Assembly: GCF_036607905.1 (NCBI RefSeq)
Contig: NZ_CP144555.1
Span: forward strand, 6,820,001-6,884,000
Source: Streptomyces sp. SCSIO 75703
GTDB taxonomy: Bacteria > Actinomycetota > Actinomycetes > Streptomycetales > Streptomycetaceae
Length of the DNA stretch: 64,000 bases
Direction of reading: 5' to 3'
The notes under the pieces are model-generated. The model was not told the origin of the DNA, did not search any database, and saw only the letters and a program-made list of their open reading frames with translations. Of the stretch, positions 1 through 8,374 are shown piece by piece. The first letter of the stretch is position 1, and each line of letters starts with the position of its first letter. The position numbers and the translations under genes are program-made.

Positions 1-299
1 TTGGCCTGCAGCGGGAGCATGACGTTGTCGATCACTGTCATCCAGGGCAGCAGCGAGCGGGTGTACTCCTGGAAGACCAGGGCGAGCGTCTCCGGCGGGC
101 CGTCGACGACGGCGCCGTCCAGGACCGCCTGGCCGCCGCTGGGCGGCATCAGGCCGGACAGGCACTTCAGCAGGGTCGTCTTACCGCACCCCGACGGTCC
201 GACGATGCAGACGAACTCGTGCGGGTCCACGGTGAAGGTGAGGTCGGCGACGGCACGGACGTCGCCGTAATTCTTGGACAGGCCGGTGACCTCGAGCAT
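1..299 (-). CDS. ABC importer ATP-binding subunit (partial, runs off window start)
   Basis: N-terminal 99 residues of an ABC ATPase of the nitrate/sulfonate/taurine (SsuB/TauB) class. It energises uptake through the two permeases encoded just upstream. The ATG at 297-299 gives MLEVTGLSKNYGDV, a classic start for the family. A Walker A motif GPSGCGKTT lies at about residues 34-42, and the Q-loop glutamine sits in LALVFQEY near residue 83. Signature, Walker B and H-loop would lie beyond the window. It follows the second permease by 30 bp, so it is the third gene of an operon transcribed away from the PaaX-type regulator. Confidence 0.9.
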   Translation of the reverse strand, partial: MLEVTGLSKNYGDVRAVADLTFTVDPHEFVCIVGPSGCGKTTLLKCLSGLMPPSGGQAVLDGAVVDGPPETLALVFQEYTRSLLPWMTVIDNVMLPLQA

Positions 300-329
300 G
301 TGCTCCTCCGATCGGGCGGGTCGCGAGGG

Positions 330-1166
330 TCAGCGTGACGGCGTCGTGGCGCCGGACGCGGAGGGCTTCTTCGGCGCGGCGGGCGCGGCCGGCTCGCCGA
401 GGGCGGTGGCCCGCCAGCCGGCGTGCCAGGCCAGGAGCCGGCGCTCGGCGAGGACGAAGAGAAGGTTGGTGACGTAGCCGATGAGGCCGAGCAGGATGAT
501 GCCCGCCCACATCTCGGGAATGGCGAAGGTCTGCTGGGACAGCAGGACGAAATAGCCCAGGCCGTTGGTCGAGCCCGCCATCTCCGAGACGACCATGAGG
601 ATCATGCCGATGGACAGCGAGACCCGGGCGCCGACGAAGATCTGCGGAGCGGCGGCGGGCAGCACCACCTGCCGGATGCGCTGGGAGGAGGAGAGGCCGT
701 AGACGCGGGACATCTGCAGCAGCAGCGGGTCCACGCCGCGGACGCCGTCGATGGTGTTGAGCAGGATCGGCCACAGGGTGCCGAAGGCGATGATGAAGAT
801 CTTCATTCCGTCGCCCACACCGAACGCCACGATGGCGATGGGCAGCAGGGCCGGCTTCGGCAGCGAGCGGAAGAAGTCGAGCAGCGGGTCCAGCGCCCGG
901 CGCAGCGCCGGGGTCAGGCCCAGGACGGTGCCGAGGGCGACGCCCAGGACGATGGCGATGAGGAACCCCGCGCCGAACCGGGCCAGGCTCGGCAGCGCGT
1001 CGCTGCCGAACCGGGCGAAGAGCCAGGTGTCCTTGAACGACGTCAGGATCGTCTGCAGCGAGGGGAAGTAGACGGAGGTGGAGGAGGCCGAGGCGAGCCA
1101 CCAGGTGACCAGGATGGTCACGGGCAGCCACGCCTCGACGAGCAGGCCTGTCAGTCGGCGCTTCAC
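330..1166 (-). CDS. ABC importer permease (SsuC/TauC-type), second copy
   Basis: 278-residue inner-membrane permease of the binding-protein-dependent transport family. It has about six hydrophobic segments and the EAA-type cytoplasmic loop (roughly VYGLSSSQRIRQVVLPAAAP) that docks on the ATPase. The GTG at 1164-1166 (VKRRLTGLL) is preferred because it overlaps the stop of the upstream permease by 4 bp (GTGA), the usual sign of translational coupling; the longer open frame upstream has no family resemblance. The proline/alanine-rich C-terminal tail is not a family feature. With its neighbour it should form a heterodimeric channel, probably for a small organic anion such as an aromatic carboxylate or sulfonate; the substrate is inference. 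Confidence 0.88.
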   Translation of the reverse strand: MKRRLTGLLVEAWLPVTILVTWWLASASSTSVYFPSLQTILTSFKDTWLFARFGSDALPSLARFGAGFLIAIVLGVALGTVLGLTPALRRALDPLLDFFRSLPKPALLPIAIVAFGVGDGMKIFIIAFGTLWPILLNTIDGVRGVDPLLLQMSRVYGLSSSQRIRQVVLPAAAPQIFVGARVSLSIGMILMVVSEMAGSTNGLGYFVLLSQQTFAIPEMWAGIILLGLIGYVTNLLFVLAERRLLAWHAGWRATALGEPAAPAAPKKPSASGATTPSR

Positions 1167-2023
1167 CGGACGGCCTCCTGCCGCTGCGAGGGGTGCCAGT
1201 GCAGGACGCGCCGTTCCAGCGCCCGGAAGACGACGGTGCTCAGCCAGCCGAGCACGCCGGCGACCAGGATCAGCGCGTACATCTGCGGGATCTCGTTCGC
1301 GTAGCGGACCTGGTTGATCCGGTAGCCCAGCCCCGAGGAGCCGACGATGAGCTCGGTGGCGATGGTCACCACCAGGGCGACGGTGGTGGCGAGCCGCAGG
1401 CCGGTGGCGATGTAGGGGGCAGCGCCCGGCAGTACGACGTGGCGGTACTGTGACAGGCGGTTCAGCCCGTAGGCCCGTGCGGTGTCCCGCGCGACGGGGT
1501 CGACGTCCTGCGCGCCGTAGACGGTCTGGAAAAGCACCGGCCACAGCGCCGAGAAGGCCACCAGCCAGATCTTCATCTCGCTGCCGGTGCCCAGGAGCAG
1601 AACGGCGAGCGGGAGGACCGCGACCGGGGGGATGGGGCGCAGGAAGTCGATGACCAGGCGGGTGCTGCGGAACAGGAACCGCGTGGACGCGAGGACCAGG
1701 CCCAGCGGGACGGCGAGGAGCGCGGCGATGGCGAAGCCCAGCAGCCAGCTCTGCACGGTCTCCCCGATGCTCGCCCAGAACCCGCCCTCGGCGAGCTGGC
1801 CGGCCAGGGCGGCAACGACCGCCGTGACCGTCGGGAACTGGTTCCCGACCGCGCCGCTGCGGATGATCAGTTCGACGGCCAGCAGGACTGCGGCCAGCGT
1901 GCCCAGCGGGAGCGGCCAGGGCCGCGCCGCGCGTTTCGCACCGCGGCGGGCCACCGCGGACCGGCGGACGGGCGGCGCCCCAGAACGCTGGGCGAGGGGT
2001 TGCGCGGTGCGCGGCAAAGCCAT
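1163..2023 (-). CDS. ABC importer permease (SsuC/TauC-type), first copy
   Basis: 286-residue permease paralogous to the next gene, with a basic N-terminus, about six transmembrane segments and an EAA-type loop (YGLNRLSQYRHVVLPGAAP). The ATG at 2021-2023 is preceded by a strong AGGAGG ribosome site. It is the first gene of the minus-strand importer operon. The palindromic site at 2053-2068 sits in its promoter region, shared with the divergent PaaX-family regulator gene, so repression by that regulator is likely. Confidence 0.88.
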   Translation of the reverse strand: MALPRTAQPLAQRSGAPPVRRSAVARRGAKRAARPWPLPLGTLAAVLLAVELIIRSGAVGNQFPTVTAVVAALAGQLAEGGFWASIGETVQSWLLGFAIAALLAVPLGLVLASTRFLFRSTRLVIDFLRPIPPVAVLPLAVLLLGTGSEMKIWLVAFSALWPVLFQTVYGAQDVDPVARDTARAYGLNRLSQYRHVVLPGAAPYIATGLRLATTVALVVTIATELIVGSSGLGYRINQVRYANEIPQMYALILVAGVLGWLSTVVFRALERRVLHWHPSQRQEAVR

Positions 2024-2052
2024 CTCGCTCCTCCTGAGAATTTCAGTAGACT

Positions 2053-2068
2053 CATCACCGTGGTGATG
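2053..2068. promoter_or_regulatory. Putative PaaX-type operator, site 1 (perfect palindrome)
   Basis: CATCACC-GT-GGTGATG: two perfect 7-bp inverted arms around a 2-bp spacer, between the divergent importer operon and the regulator gene. Related sites occur at 4847, 9329, 12167 and 12259, each ahead of another transcription unit of the cluster. Assigning them to the PaaX-family protein at 2152 is inference from position. Confidence 0.7.
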
Positions 2069-2151
2069 TGTTGCACATGCTTGCCCGAGGCTTCGCGCCC
2101 TGTCAAGGGCCTACAATTCATGGCGGTCGGCGGAAGAGGTGGCGGAGCGAA

Positions 2152-3045
2152 ATGTCCAGCAGTGGCAACGAGTTGAGGGAGCTGGGCAAGGCGTCGGACG
2201 AAGCGGCGGCGGCACTCCCCACGCAGGGATGGCTCGAACCGCCGCAGCCGCAGGACCTCGTGCTCACCCTGCTCGCGGACAACGTGCGCAACCGCCTGGA
2301 GAGCGTCTGGTCGGGCGGGCTGGTTCAGCTGATCGGCGAGTTCGGGTTCTCCACGGGGGCCTCTCGGGTGGCCCTGGCCCGCCTGGTCCGCCGTGATCTC
2401 ATCTCGCGGGTCAAGGAGGGCCGGCTGGTCTCCTACCGGCTCACCGACCGCGCCGAGCGGCTGCTGGCCGAGGGCGACCGCAGGATCTTCCACCTCGGCG
2501 GCGACCGGGGCCGGGGCGACGTGTTCACCGTCCTGTGGCACACCCTGCCCGAGAAACGCCGCCTGGAGCGGGGGCAGCTCGCCCGCCGGCTGCGGTTCCT
2601 GGGGTTCGGCTCGGTCCAGGACGGCAACTGGATCTCGGTCGGCGACCACGAGGAGGAGGTGGTCCGGCTCGTCACCGAACTCGGCGTGGGGGAGTTCTGC
2701 AGCCTGGTGACGGGGCGGCTGTCCACGGCCTTCAGCCTGCGCCCGATCGTGGAGCGCGCGTGGGACCTGCCCGCGCTGAACGACCGCTACGACGCGTTCG
2801 TGCGCGAGTTCGGTGCCGCGCAGGAGGCGGCCGGCCAGGGCGACGCCACGGCCTTCCGGGTCCGGACGCAGCTGATGCACAACTTCCGCCAGTTTCCCGC
2901 CCTGGACCCCGGGCTGCCGCCCCCGCTGATGCCGGAGCACCCCGCGCGCGCCGCCGCGATCAGCCTCCTGGACCGGGCCTACGCCACGCTCCGGGAGCCC
3001 GCCCAGCGGCACTTCGACGCGGTCGTCGGCGCCGGCGGGGGCTGA
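2152..3045 (+). CDS. PaaX-family transcriptional regulator
   Basis: 297-residue regulator resembling PaaX, the phenylacetyl-CoA-responsive repressor. An N-terminal winged helix (about residues 45-110, with FGFSTGASRVALARLVRRDLISR as recognition region and the wing VKEGRLVSYRLT) is followed by the PaaX central domain (WHTLPEKRRLERGQLARRLRFLGFG) and C-terminal effector domain. The ATG at 2152 is preferred over the upstream in-frame start at 2068, because that start would place coding sequence against the operator and adds no conserved residues. It is divergent from the importer operon and probably represses the whole 0-13 kb cluster and itself, with an acyl-CoA made by the adjacent ligase as a likely inducer (inference). 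Confidence 0.88.
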   Translation: MSSSGNELRELGKASDEAAAALPTQGWLEPPQPQDLVLTLLADNVRNRLESVWSGGLVQLIGEFGFSTGASRVALARLVRRDLISRVKEGRLVSYRLTDRAERLLAEGDRRIFHLGGDRGRGDVFTVLWHTLPEKRRLERGQLARRLRFLGFGSVQDGNWISVGDHEEEVVRLVTELGVGEFCSLVTGRLSTAFSLRPIVERAWDLPALNDRYDAFVREFGAAQEAAGQGDATAFRVRTQLMHNFRQFPALDPGLPPPLMPEHPARAAAISLLDRAYATLREPAQRHFDAVVGAGGG

Positions 3046-3093
3046 CCGCCGGCCGCCCCTCGGCGGCGGAGCCGGCGCCCGGGCGGCGGTACG

Positions 3094-4719
3094 TCAGCGG
3101 GCGTCGCGGGCGGAGGCTTTCAGGCGGTGCCGGGCGACCTTGCCGGTGGCCGTCCGGGGCAGCGCGTCGATGAACTCGACCTCTCGCGGGCACTTGTAGG
3201 CGGCGATCCGGCGGCGGACGAAGTCCTGCAGGGCCCGGGCGCCGTCCTCGTTCGAGGCCACCCGCGGCGTCGGCACGACGTACGCCTTGGCCGCCTGGCC
3301 GCGCATCGCGTCCGGTACCGGCACGACCAGGCAGTCGGCGACGCCCGGGTGCTCCAGCAGGGTCTCCTCGACCTCCGCCGCGGAGATGTTGTAGCCCGCC
3401 GAGACGATGATGTCGTCGCGCCGGCCCTCGACCCAGTAGTAGCCGTCGGGGTCGCGGCGGGCCAGGTCGCCGGTCAGGTTCCAGCCCCCCTGCACCTGCT
3501 CCGCCTGGCGCGGGTCGTCGAGGTAGCGGCATCCGCTGGGGCCCTTGACCGCCAGCCGGCCGACCTCCCCGTCGCCGAGCTGCTGCCCGTCCGGCCCGAG
3601 GATCACGGCCCGGTAGCCCCGGACCGGGCGGCCGACCGAGCCGGGCCGGGGCGCCCGGGTGCCCGTCGTCATGAACGCGTGCAGCATCTCGGTCGAGCCC
3701 AGGCAGTTGACCAGCTCGAGCCCGGTGGCCTGATGGAACTCCAGCCAGGTGGCCCGGGGGAGCGGCTCCGCCGAGGAGATCGCCACCCGCAGCGACGACA
3801 GCCGCTCGGTGGCGCCCGAGCGCAGCCAGGTGCGGTAGACCGTGGGGACGCTGAAGCACATGGTGGCGCCATGGCGCTCGATCGCGGCCACCAGCTCCTC
3901 GGGGCCGGCCCGCTCCAGGAGCACGACCGAGGCCCCGACGTAGACGGGGTAGCAGGCCAGGGCCAGCAGTCCGAAGGTGAAGGCGATCGGCGGGCTGCCG
4001 ATGAATATGTCCCGGGGGGTGGGGTGGAGGGCCGCGCCGCTGAAGCAGCGGCAGACCGCCAGCACCTCGCGGTGGGTGTGCACCGCGGCCTTGGGCACGC
4101 CGGTCGACCCCGAGGTGAACGCGATCAGGCACGGGTCGTCCGCCGCGGTCTCGACGGCCTCGAACGCGGCCGGGTGGGCCCGCATCCGCCCGTCCAGGTT
4201 CTGCGGCAGCGGCCCGCCCCAGGTGAGGACGGTGCGAAGCGGCGAATCCCGCTGGGCGGCCCGCAGTTCGCCGGCCAGCCGGTGGTCGCAGAGGGCGAAG
4301 GCCACCCGTGCCCGCCGGGCCACCTCGGCCAGCTCGCGCGAGCGCAGTGAGGGAACGACGGTGACCGCCACGGCACCGGCCTTCACCACCGCGTACCAGC
4401 AGGCCAGCAGCATGGGGGAGTTGTAGCCGAGCAGCATGACCCGGTTGCCCGGCCGCACCCCGAGCTCCTCGACCAGCACATGGGCGATCCGGTCGATGCG
4501 TTCGCGCAGGTCCGCGAAGGTCCAGGTGGTGTCGGCGGTGATCAGGCAGGGAGCGGCGCCGCGCCCGGCCGCGCTCCAGCCGTCCAGGAGCTCGACGGCG
4601 CAGTTGAGCCGGTCGGGCAGCCGGAGGTCGGGCAGGTCGTAGACCAGCTCGGGCCACTGCTCGCGCGGCGGAAGGTGATCCTGGACGAAGTGGTCGACGT
4701 GAGCGCTGTACTCCGACAT
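3094..4719 (-). CDS. AMP-forming acyl-CoA ligase, benzoate/2-aminobenzoate-CoA ligase type
   Basis: 541-residue ANL-superfamily adenylating enzyme that should activate a carboxylic acid with ATP and join it to CoA. It shows the phosphate-binding loop FTSGSTGVPKAAVH (about 190-203), the hinge region GRRDDIIVSAGYNISAAEVEE, and the C-terminal catalytic lysine motif ALPRTATGKVARHRLK. The N-terminus (SAHVDHFVQDHLPPREQWPE) resembles 2-aminobenzoate-CoA ligases more than acetyl-CoA synthetases, suggesting an aromatic acid substrate; this is inference. The ATG at 4717-4719 has an AGGAG site upstream. It is divergent from the aldehyde dehydrogenase, sharing a control region with operator site 2. Confidence 0.88.
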   Translation of the reverse strand: MSEYSAHVDHFVQDHLPPREQWPELVYDLPDLRLPDRLNCAVELLDGWSAAGRGAAPCLITADTTWTFADLRERIDRIAHVLVEELGVRPGNRVMLLGYNSPMLLACWYAVVKAGAVAVTVVPSLRSRELAEVARRARVAFALCDHRLAGELRAAQRDSPLRTVLTWGGPLPQNLDGRMRAHPAAFEAVETAADDPCLIAFTSGSTGVPKAAVHTHREVLAVCRCFSGAALHPTPRDIFIGSPPIAFTFGLLALACYPVYVGASVVLLERAGPEELVAAIERHGATMCFSVPTVYRTWLRSGATERLSSLRVAISSAEPLPRATWLEFHQATGLELVNCLGSTEMLHAFMTTGTRAPRPGSVGRPVRGYRAVILGPDGQQLGDGEVGRLAVKGPSGCRYLDDPRQAEQVQGGWNLTGDLARRDPDGYYWVEGRRDDIIVSAGYNISAAEVEETLLEHPGVADCLVVPVPDAMRGQAAKAYVVPTPRVASNEDGARALQDFVRRRIAAYKCPREVEFIDALPRTATGKVARHRLKASARDAR

Positions 4720-4846
4720 TACGACTCCTGCGTCCCGGCCCCGAACAGATCACTGCCGCCGATGATAACCAGGGCATGTCCGCGGCCAGGGGGACCGCCG
4801 AGGCTTGCGTGAACCGGAGGATACCCGCACCACGAAATGGTGGACG

Positions 4847-4862
4847 TCGAACCATGGTGATG
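4847..4862. promoter_or_regulatory. Putative PaaX-type operator, site 2
   Basis: Right arm GGTGATG (4856-4862) is identical to site 1 and continues TG as at sites 1 and 3; the left arm keeps only ACC. It sits between the divergent ligase and aldehyde dehydrogenase genes. Confidence 0.5.
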
Positions 4863-4932
4863 TGTTTACTAATGTGGTCGGAGCGCTGCCGTGCAGCGCG
4901 ACACCTCCGCCGAACGCCCGAAAGGGGCCCTG

Positions 4933-6429
4933 ATGACCTCCCCTGCTCGCGAGCCCGTGGCGCCGCAGTCCTTCCCGATGCTCATCGGCGGCCGGCCCTG
5001 CCCGGCCGCGTCCGCCGCGACCTTCGACAGCACCGACTCGGCGACCCGCCTGCCCTGGGCGACCGTCCCCGACGGCGACGCCCGGGACGTCGACGCCGCC
5101 GTCGCGGCGGCCCGCGGCGCCCTGGACGGCGCCTGGGGCGCCACCACGGGCTTCGACCGGGCCCGCGTCCTGCGCCGCGTCGGCGACCTGCTGCTGCGCG
5201 ACCTGGAGGAGCTGGCGCTCCTGGAGGCACGCGACAGCGGCCGGCTGCTGCGCGACGCCCGCGCGCAGGTCCGCTTCGTCGCGCAGTGGTTCCACTACTA
5301 CGCGGGGATGGCCGACAAGCTGGCCGGCGAGGCCATCCCCACCGACCGGCCGGACATGCTCGTCTACACCCGGCACGAGCCGGTCGGGGTGGTCGGGGCG
5401 ATCGTGCCGTGGAACGCGCCGCTGCTCCTGCTCTCCTGGAAGCTCGCCCCGGCGCTCGCCGCCGGCTGCACCATCGTGGTCAAGCCGTCCGACTACACCC
5501 CGGTCACCGCGATCGAGCTGGGCCACCGGCTGGCCGAGGCCGGGGTGCCGGACGGTGCGTACAACGTCGTCACCGGCTTCGGCCCCGCGGTGGGGCAGGC
5601 GTTGACCGCTCACCCGGGCGTCGACAAGATCGCCTTCACCGGGTCCACCACCACCGGCGTCGCCGTGGGCCGGGCGGCTCTCGGCAACCTGACCCGGCTG
5701 ACCCTGGAGCTCGGCGGCAAGTCGGCCCAGGTCGTCTTCGACGATGCCGATGTCGAGGGCGCCGTCAACGGTGTCATCAACGGGATCTTCCTGGGCTCCG
5801 GGCAAACCTGCATGGCCGGCTCGCGGCTGATCGTCCATGAGAGCCTGCACGACGAGATCGTGCGCCAGGTCAGCGAGCGGGCCCGTGCCATCCGGCTCGG
5901 CTCCCCGACCGACGAGCAGACCCAGATGGGCCCGCTGGTCAACCAGGTCCAGCACGACCACGTGCTGTCCCACATCGAGGCGGCCCGGCAGGAGGGCGCC
6001 ACCGTGGTCTGCGGCGGCGGTGCGCCCGCCGGCGTCGAGGGCCTCTTCGTCGAGCCCACGGTCCTGACGGGGGTCCGCCCCGGGATGCGGATCGCCCGTG
6101 AGGAGGTCTTCGGCCCGGTGCTCGCCGTCACGGCCTTCAAGGACGAGCAGGAGGCGGTGGCGCTGGCGAACGACACGCGGTTCGGCCTCGCGGCCGGCGT
6201 GTGGAGCCGGGACGTACACCGCGCGCTGCGGGTCGCCAACCAGGTCAGGGCCGGATCGGTCTGGGTCAACACCTACCGCGCCTTCTCGCCCGCGGTGCCG
6301 TTCGGCGGCTTCGGGCACAGCGGAATCGGCCGGGAGAACGGCATCGAGGGCATCAGGGCGTACACCGAGACCAAGGCGGTCTGGGTCGAGCTGAGCGGGA
6401 AGACCCGCGACCCGTTCTCGGTGCGCTGA
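4933..6429 (+). CDS. NAD(P)-dependent aldehyde dehydrogenase
   Basis: 498-residue aldehyde dehydrogenase, oxidising an aldehyde to the carboxylic acid. Landmarks are all present: N161 in PWNAPLL, the Rossmann loop FTGSTTTG (about 235-242), catalytic glutamate E259 in LELGGKSAQ and the nucleophile C293 in GSGQTCMAGSRL. The ATG at 4933 is chosen because a good AAAGGGG ribosome site precedes it; an upstream in-frame start at 4891 lacks one. It is divergent from the CoA ligase, which could use its acid product, and ends in a strong bidirectional terminator facing the cyclase gene. Confidence 0.92.
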   Translation: MTSPAREPVAPQSFPMLIGGRPCPAASAATFDSTDSATRLPWATVPDGDARDVDAAVAAARGALDGAWGATTGFDRARVLRRVGDLLLRDLEELALLEARDSGRLLRDARAQVRFVAQWFHYYAGMADKLAGEAIPTDRPDMLVYTRHEPVGVVGAIVPWNAPLLLLSWKLAPALAAGCTIVVKPSDYTPVTAIELGHRLAEAGVPDGAYNVVTGFGPAVGQALTAHPGVDKIAFTGSTTTGVAVGRAALGNLTRLTLELGGKSAQVVFDDADVEGAVNGVINGIFLGSGQTCMAGSRLIVHESLHDEIVRQVSERARAIRLGSPTDEQTQMGPLVNQVQHDHVLSHIEAARQEGATVVCGGGAPAGVEGLFVEPTVLTGVRPGMRIAREEVFGPVLAVTAFKDEQEAVALANDTRFGLAAGVWSRDVHRALRVANQVRAGSVWVNTYRAFSPAVPFGGFGHSGIGRENGIEGIRAYTETKAVWVELSGKTRDPFSVR

Positions 6430-6452
6430 GCCCGCGCGACGCGGGGACGCCT

Positions 6453-6513
6453 GAAAGCGGATCGCCCTTCGGATGTCCCGCCCGAGGCGGGTTCCGAAGG
6501 GCGATCCGCTTTC
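6453..6513. terminator. Bidirectional terminator hairpin between convergent genes
   Basis: Perfect 21-bp inverted repeat (6453-6473 with 6493-6513) enclosing an inner 6-bp hairpin (6477-6482 with 6486-6491). It lies between the convergent aldehyde dehydrogenase and cyclase genes, so it can terminate both. Confidence 0.85.
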
Positions 6514-6530
6514 GTCCGCCCGGCCGCGTC

Positions 6531-7316
6531 TCAGGTGCCGCGCGGAACGAACGCCATCACCCGGGCCGGGCTGCCGCTGCCGCCGACCAGGCGCAGGGGG
6601 GCCACCACGACCATCGCGCCCCGGACCGGCAGCAGGTCGAGATTGGTCAGCGAGGTGACGCCGCACTTGCCGGCGCCGAGCATGTAGTGGTGCACCGGCG
6701 TGGGCGGGTCGAAGGCCGGCGAGGCGCCCGCGTCGGTGCCCACCGTCTCGACGCCGACCCCCACGATCCCGGTCTCCTGGGCCAGGTAGCGGGCGCAGTC
6801 CGCGGCGATGCCGGGAGTGCGCGGGCGGCCGGAGGCGTTGTTGAGGAACAGCGCCGGGTCGTGCACGCGGGCGTCCCAGCCGGTCCGCATCAGCAGCCAG
6901 CCGCCCTCGGGCAGCGCGCCGTGCTCCTTCTCGAACTCCCGCAGCTCGTCGAGGGTGAGCAGGTAGTCGGGGTCCGCGGCGGCCTGCTCCGCGCACTCGA
7001 TGACGACCGCCGGCCCGACCAGCCGCCGCAGCGGCACGCTCGCCACGTCCTCGCGCCCCCGGCCGGTGTACCAGTGGACGGGGGCGTCCAGATGCGTGCC
7101 GACGTGCTCGCCGAGCTCCAGGTGGTTCCAGTACCAGCGGGCTCCGCGCTCGTCGTAGCGGGAGATCTCCCGGACGCGCAGTCCCTGGGTGTTGACGAAG
7201 GGCTCGGGCACGCGCATCACGGGTGTCCGCTCGGAGAGCGGCTGGGTGAGGTCGACGAGTTCGACCTCACCCGCCGCCAGCGCGCCGAGCAGTTCGTCCA
7301 GCAGAGGTTGGTTCAT
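6531..7316 (-). CDS. Cyclase-family hydrolase (kynurenine-formamidase-like)
   Basis: 261-residue member of the cyclase/amidohydrolase family that includes bacterial kynurenine formamidase (KynB). The metal-binding motif HVGTHLDAPVHW (H71, H75, D77, H81) is intact, and the later conserved section GVGVETVGTDAGASPAFDPPTPVHHYML is present. It probably hydrolyses an amide or lactone linkage. The pairing with a 2-aminobenzoate-type CoA ligase suggests anthranilate or N-acyl-aromatic catabolism, but that is inference. It follows the substrate-binding protein gene by 43 bp in a minus-strand operon headed by the metallo-hydrolase. Confidence 0.85.
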   Translation of the reverse strand: MNQPLLDELLGALAAGEVELVDLTQPLSERTPVMRVPEPFVNTQGLRVREISRYDERGARWYWNHLELGEHVGTHLDAPVHWYTGRGREDVASVPLRRLVGPAVVIECAEQAAADPDYLLTLDELREFEKEHGALPEGGWLLMRTGWDARVHDPALFLNNASGRPRTPGIAADCARYLAQETGIVGVGVETVGTDAGASPAFDPPTPVHHYMLGAGKCGVTSLTNLDLLPVRGAMVVVAPLRLVGGSGSPARVMAFVPRGT

Positions 7317-7359
7317 GTCTGACTCCGGTCCCTGTGTCCGCTGTCGCCGCCGACGGTGC

Positions 7360-8373
7360 TCACTGCGTGTAGAGCGAGGAGGTGTCGAGGGGCTTGTCGA
7401 TGAACCCGTACCTGACCATGAGGTCGATCTCGGACTGGTAGGCCGCCTTGTTCAAGGTGGCGGGGTAGTCCGGGAGGGCGAACGTCTTGGCTGCCTGGGC
7501 CTTGACGCCGGTGTACTTCGGCAGGACGGCGCGTACTTCGTCGGGGTGGTCCGCCGCGTACGCGTTGGACTTCGCGATCGCCCGGGCGAAGGCCTTCACC
7601 ACGTCGCCGTGCTCGGCGGCGTAGCGGCTGCCGGTGAAGTAGACGGAGTTGACGAACTCCGGCTGCTGGGCCGGGTCGAACGGGTAGGTGTGGTGCAAGA
7701 CGCGGGCGCCGTCCGCGACCGCGGAGCTGACGAACGGCTCCACCGGGGCGATGGCGTCGACACGCTTCTGCTCCAGCGCGGTGGCCATCTCGGGGAACGG
7801 GAGGGTCAGGAACTTCAGCGTCGAGGAGTCGCCGCCGAGCCGGTCGACGGCTCCGCGCACCGCCAGCTCCAGGCCGGCCTTGAGCGCGTTGACCGCGATC
7901 GTCTTGCCGTTGAGGTCGGCCACCGACGTGATCGGGCTGTCCTCGCGGACCACGAGCACGGCGTCGCCGTAGGGCGTGGTCGCGGAGTCGGGGGCCGAGG
8001 TCGAGGCGGCGGTCATGACGATCTTGATCGGCAGCTGCTTGGCGGCGGCCACCGCGGTCGGCGCCAGCGCGCTGCTGGCGAACTCGGCCTGGCCGCTGAC
8101 CACGGCAGCGGTGACCGCCGCCCCGTCCTGAACGACGGTGGGCTCCACATCCAGCCCCTCCTCGGCGAAGAAGCCCTTCTCGATGCCGAGGTACATGGGG
8201 GCTTTGGTCACCGTCGGGATGACCGCGATCCGGACCTTGGTCCGGCCGTCGGCCCTCTTCGCGTCCCCGCCGGCGGGGGAGGAGCCGCACGCGGCGGCGG
8301 TCAGTGTCAGGGCGGCCGCTCCCGCGAGGGCGGTGAGCCGTCTGAGCCACACCGGGTGTGCCGTGTGTGCCAT
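7360..8373 (-). CDS. ABC importer substrate-binding lipoprotein (NMT1/SsuA-like), copy 1
   Basis: 337-residue solute-binding lipoprotein. The signal peptide ends in the lipobox LTAAAC with C29 as lipidation site. The mature part has the two-lobed NMT1/THI5-SsuA pattern (VRIAVIPTVTKAPMYLGIEKGFF, then the hinge DLNGKTIAVNALKAGLEL). It starts 1 bp after the stop of the upstream metallo-hydrolase, indicating tight coupling. A close paralogue lies at 11154-12110. Both presumably deliver ligand to the permeases at 330-2023, either as alternative receptors or after duplication. Confidence 0.9.
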   Translation of the reverse strand: MAHTAHPVWLRRLTALAGAAALTLTAAACGSSPAGGDAKRADGRTKVRIAVIPTVTKAPMYLGIEKGFFAEEGLDVEPTVVQDGAAVTAAVVSGQAEFASSALAPTAVAAAKQLPIKIVMTAASTSAPDSATTPYGDAVLVVREDSPITSVADLNGKTIAVNALKAGLELAVRGAVDRLGGDSSTLKFLTLPFPEMATALEQKRVDAIAPVEPFVSSAVADGARVLHHTYPFDPAQQPEFVNSVYFTGSRYAAEHGDVVKAFARAIAKSNAYAADHPDEVRAVLPKYTGVKAQAAKTFALPDYPATLNKAAYQSEIDLMVRYGFIDKPLDTSSLYTQ

Positions 8374-8374
8374 G

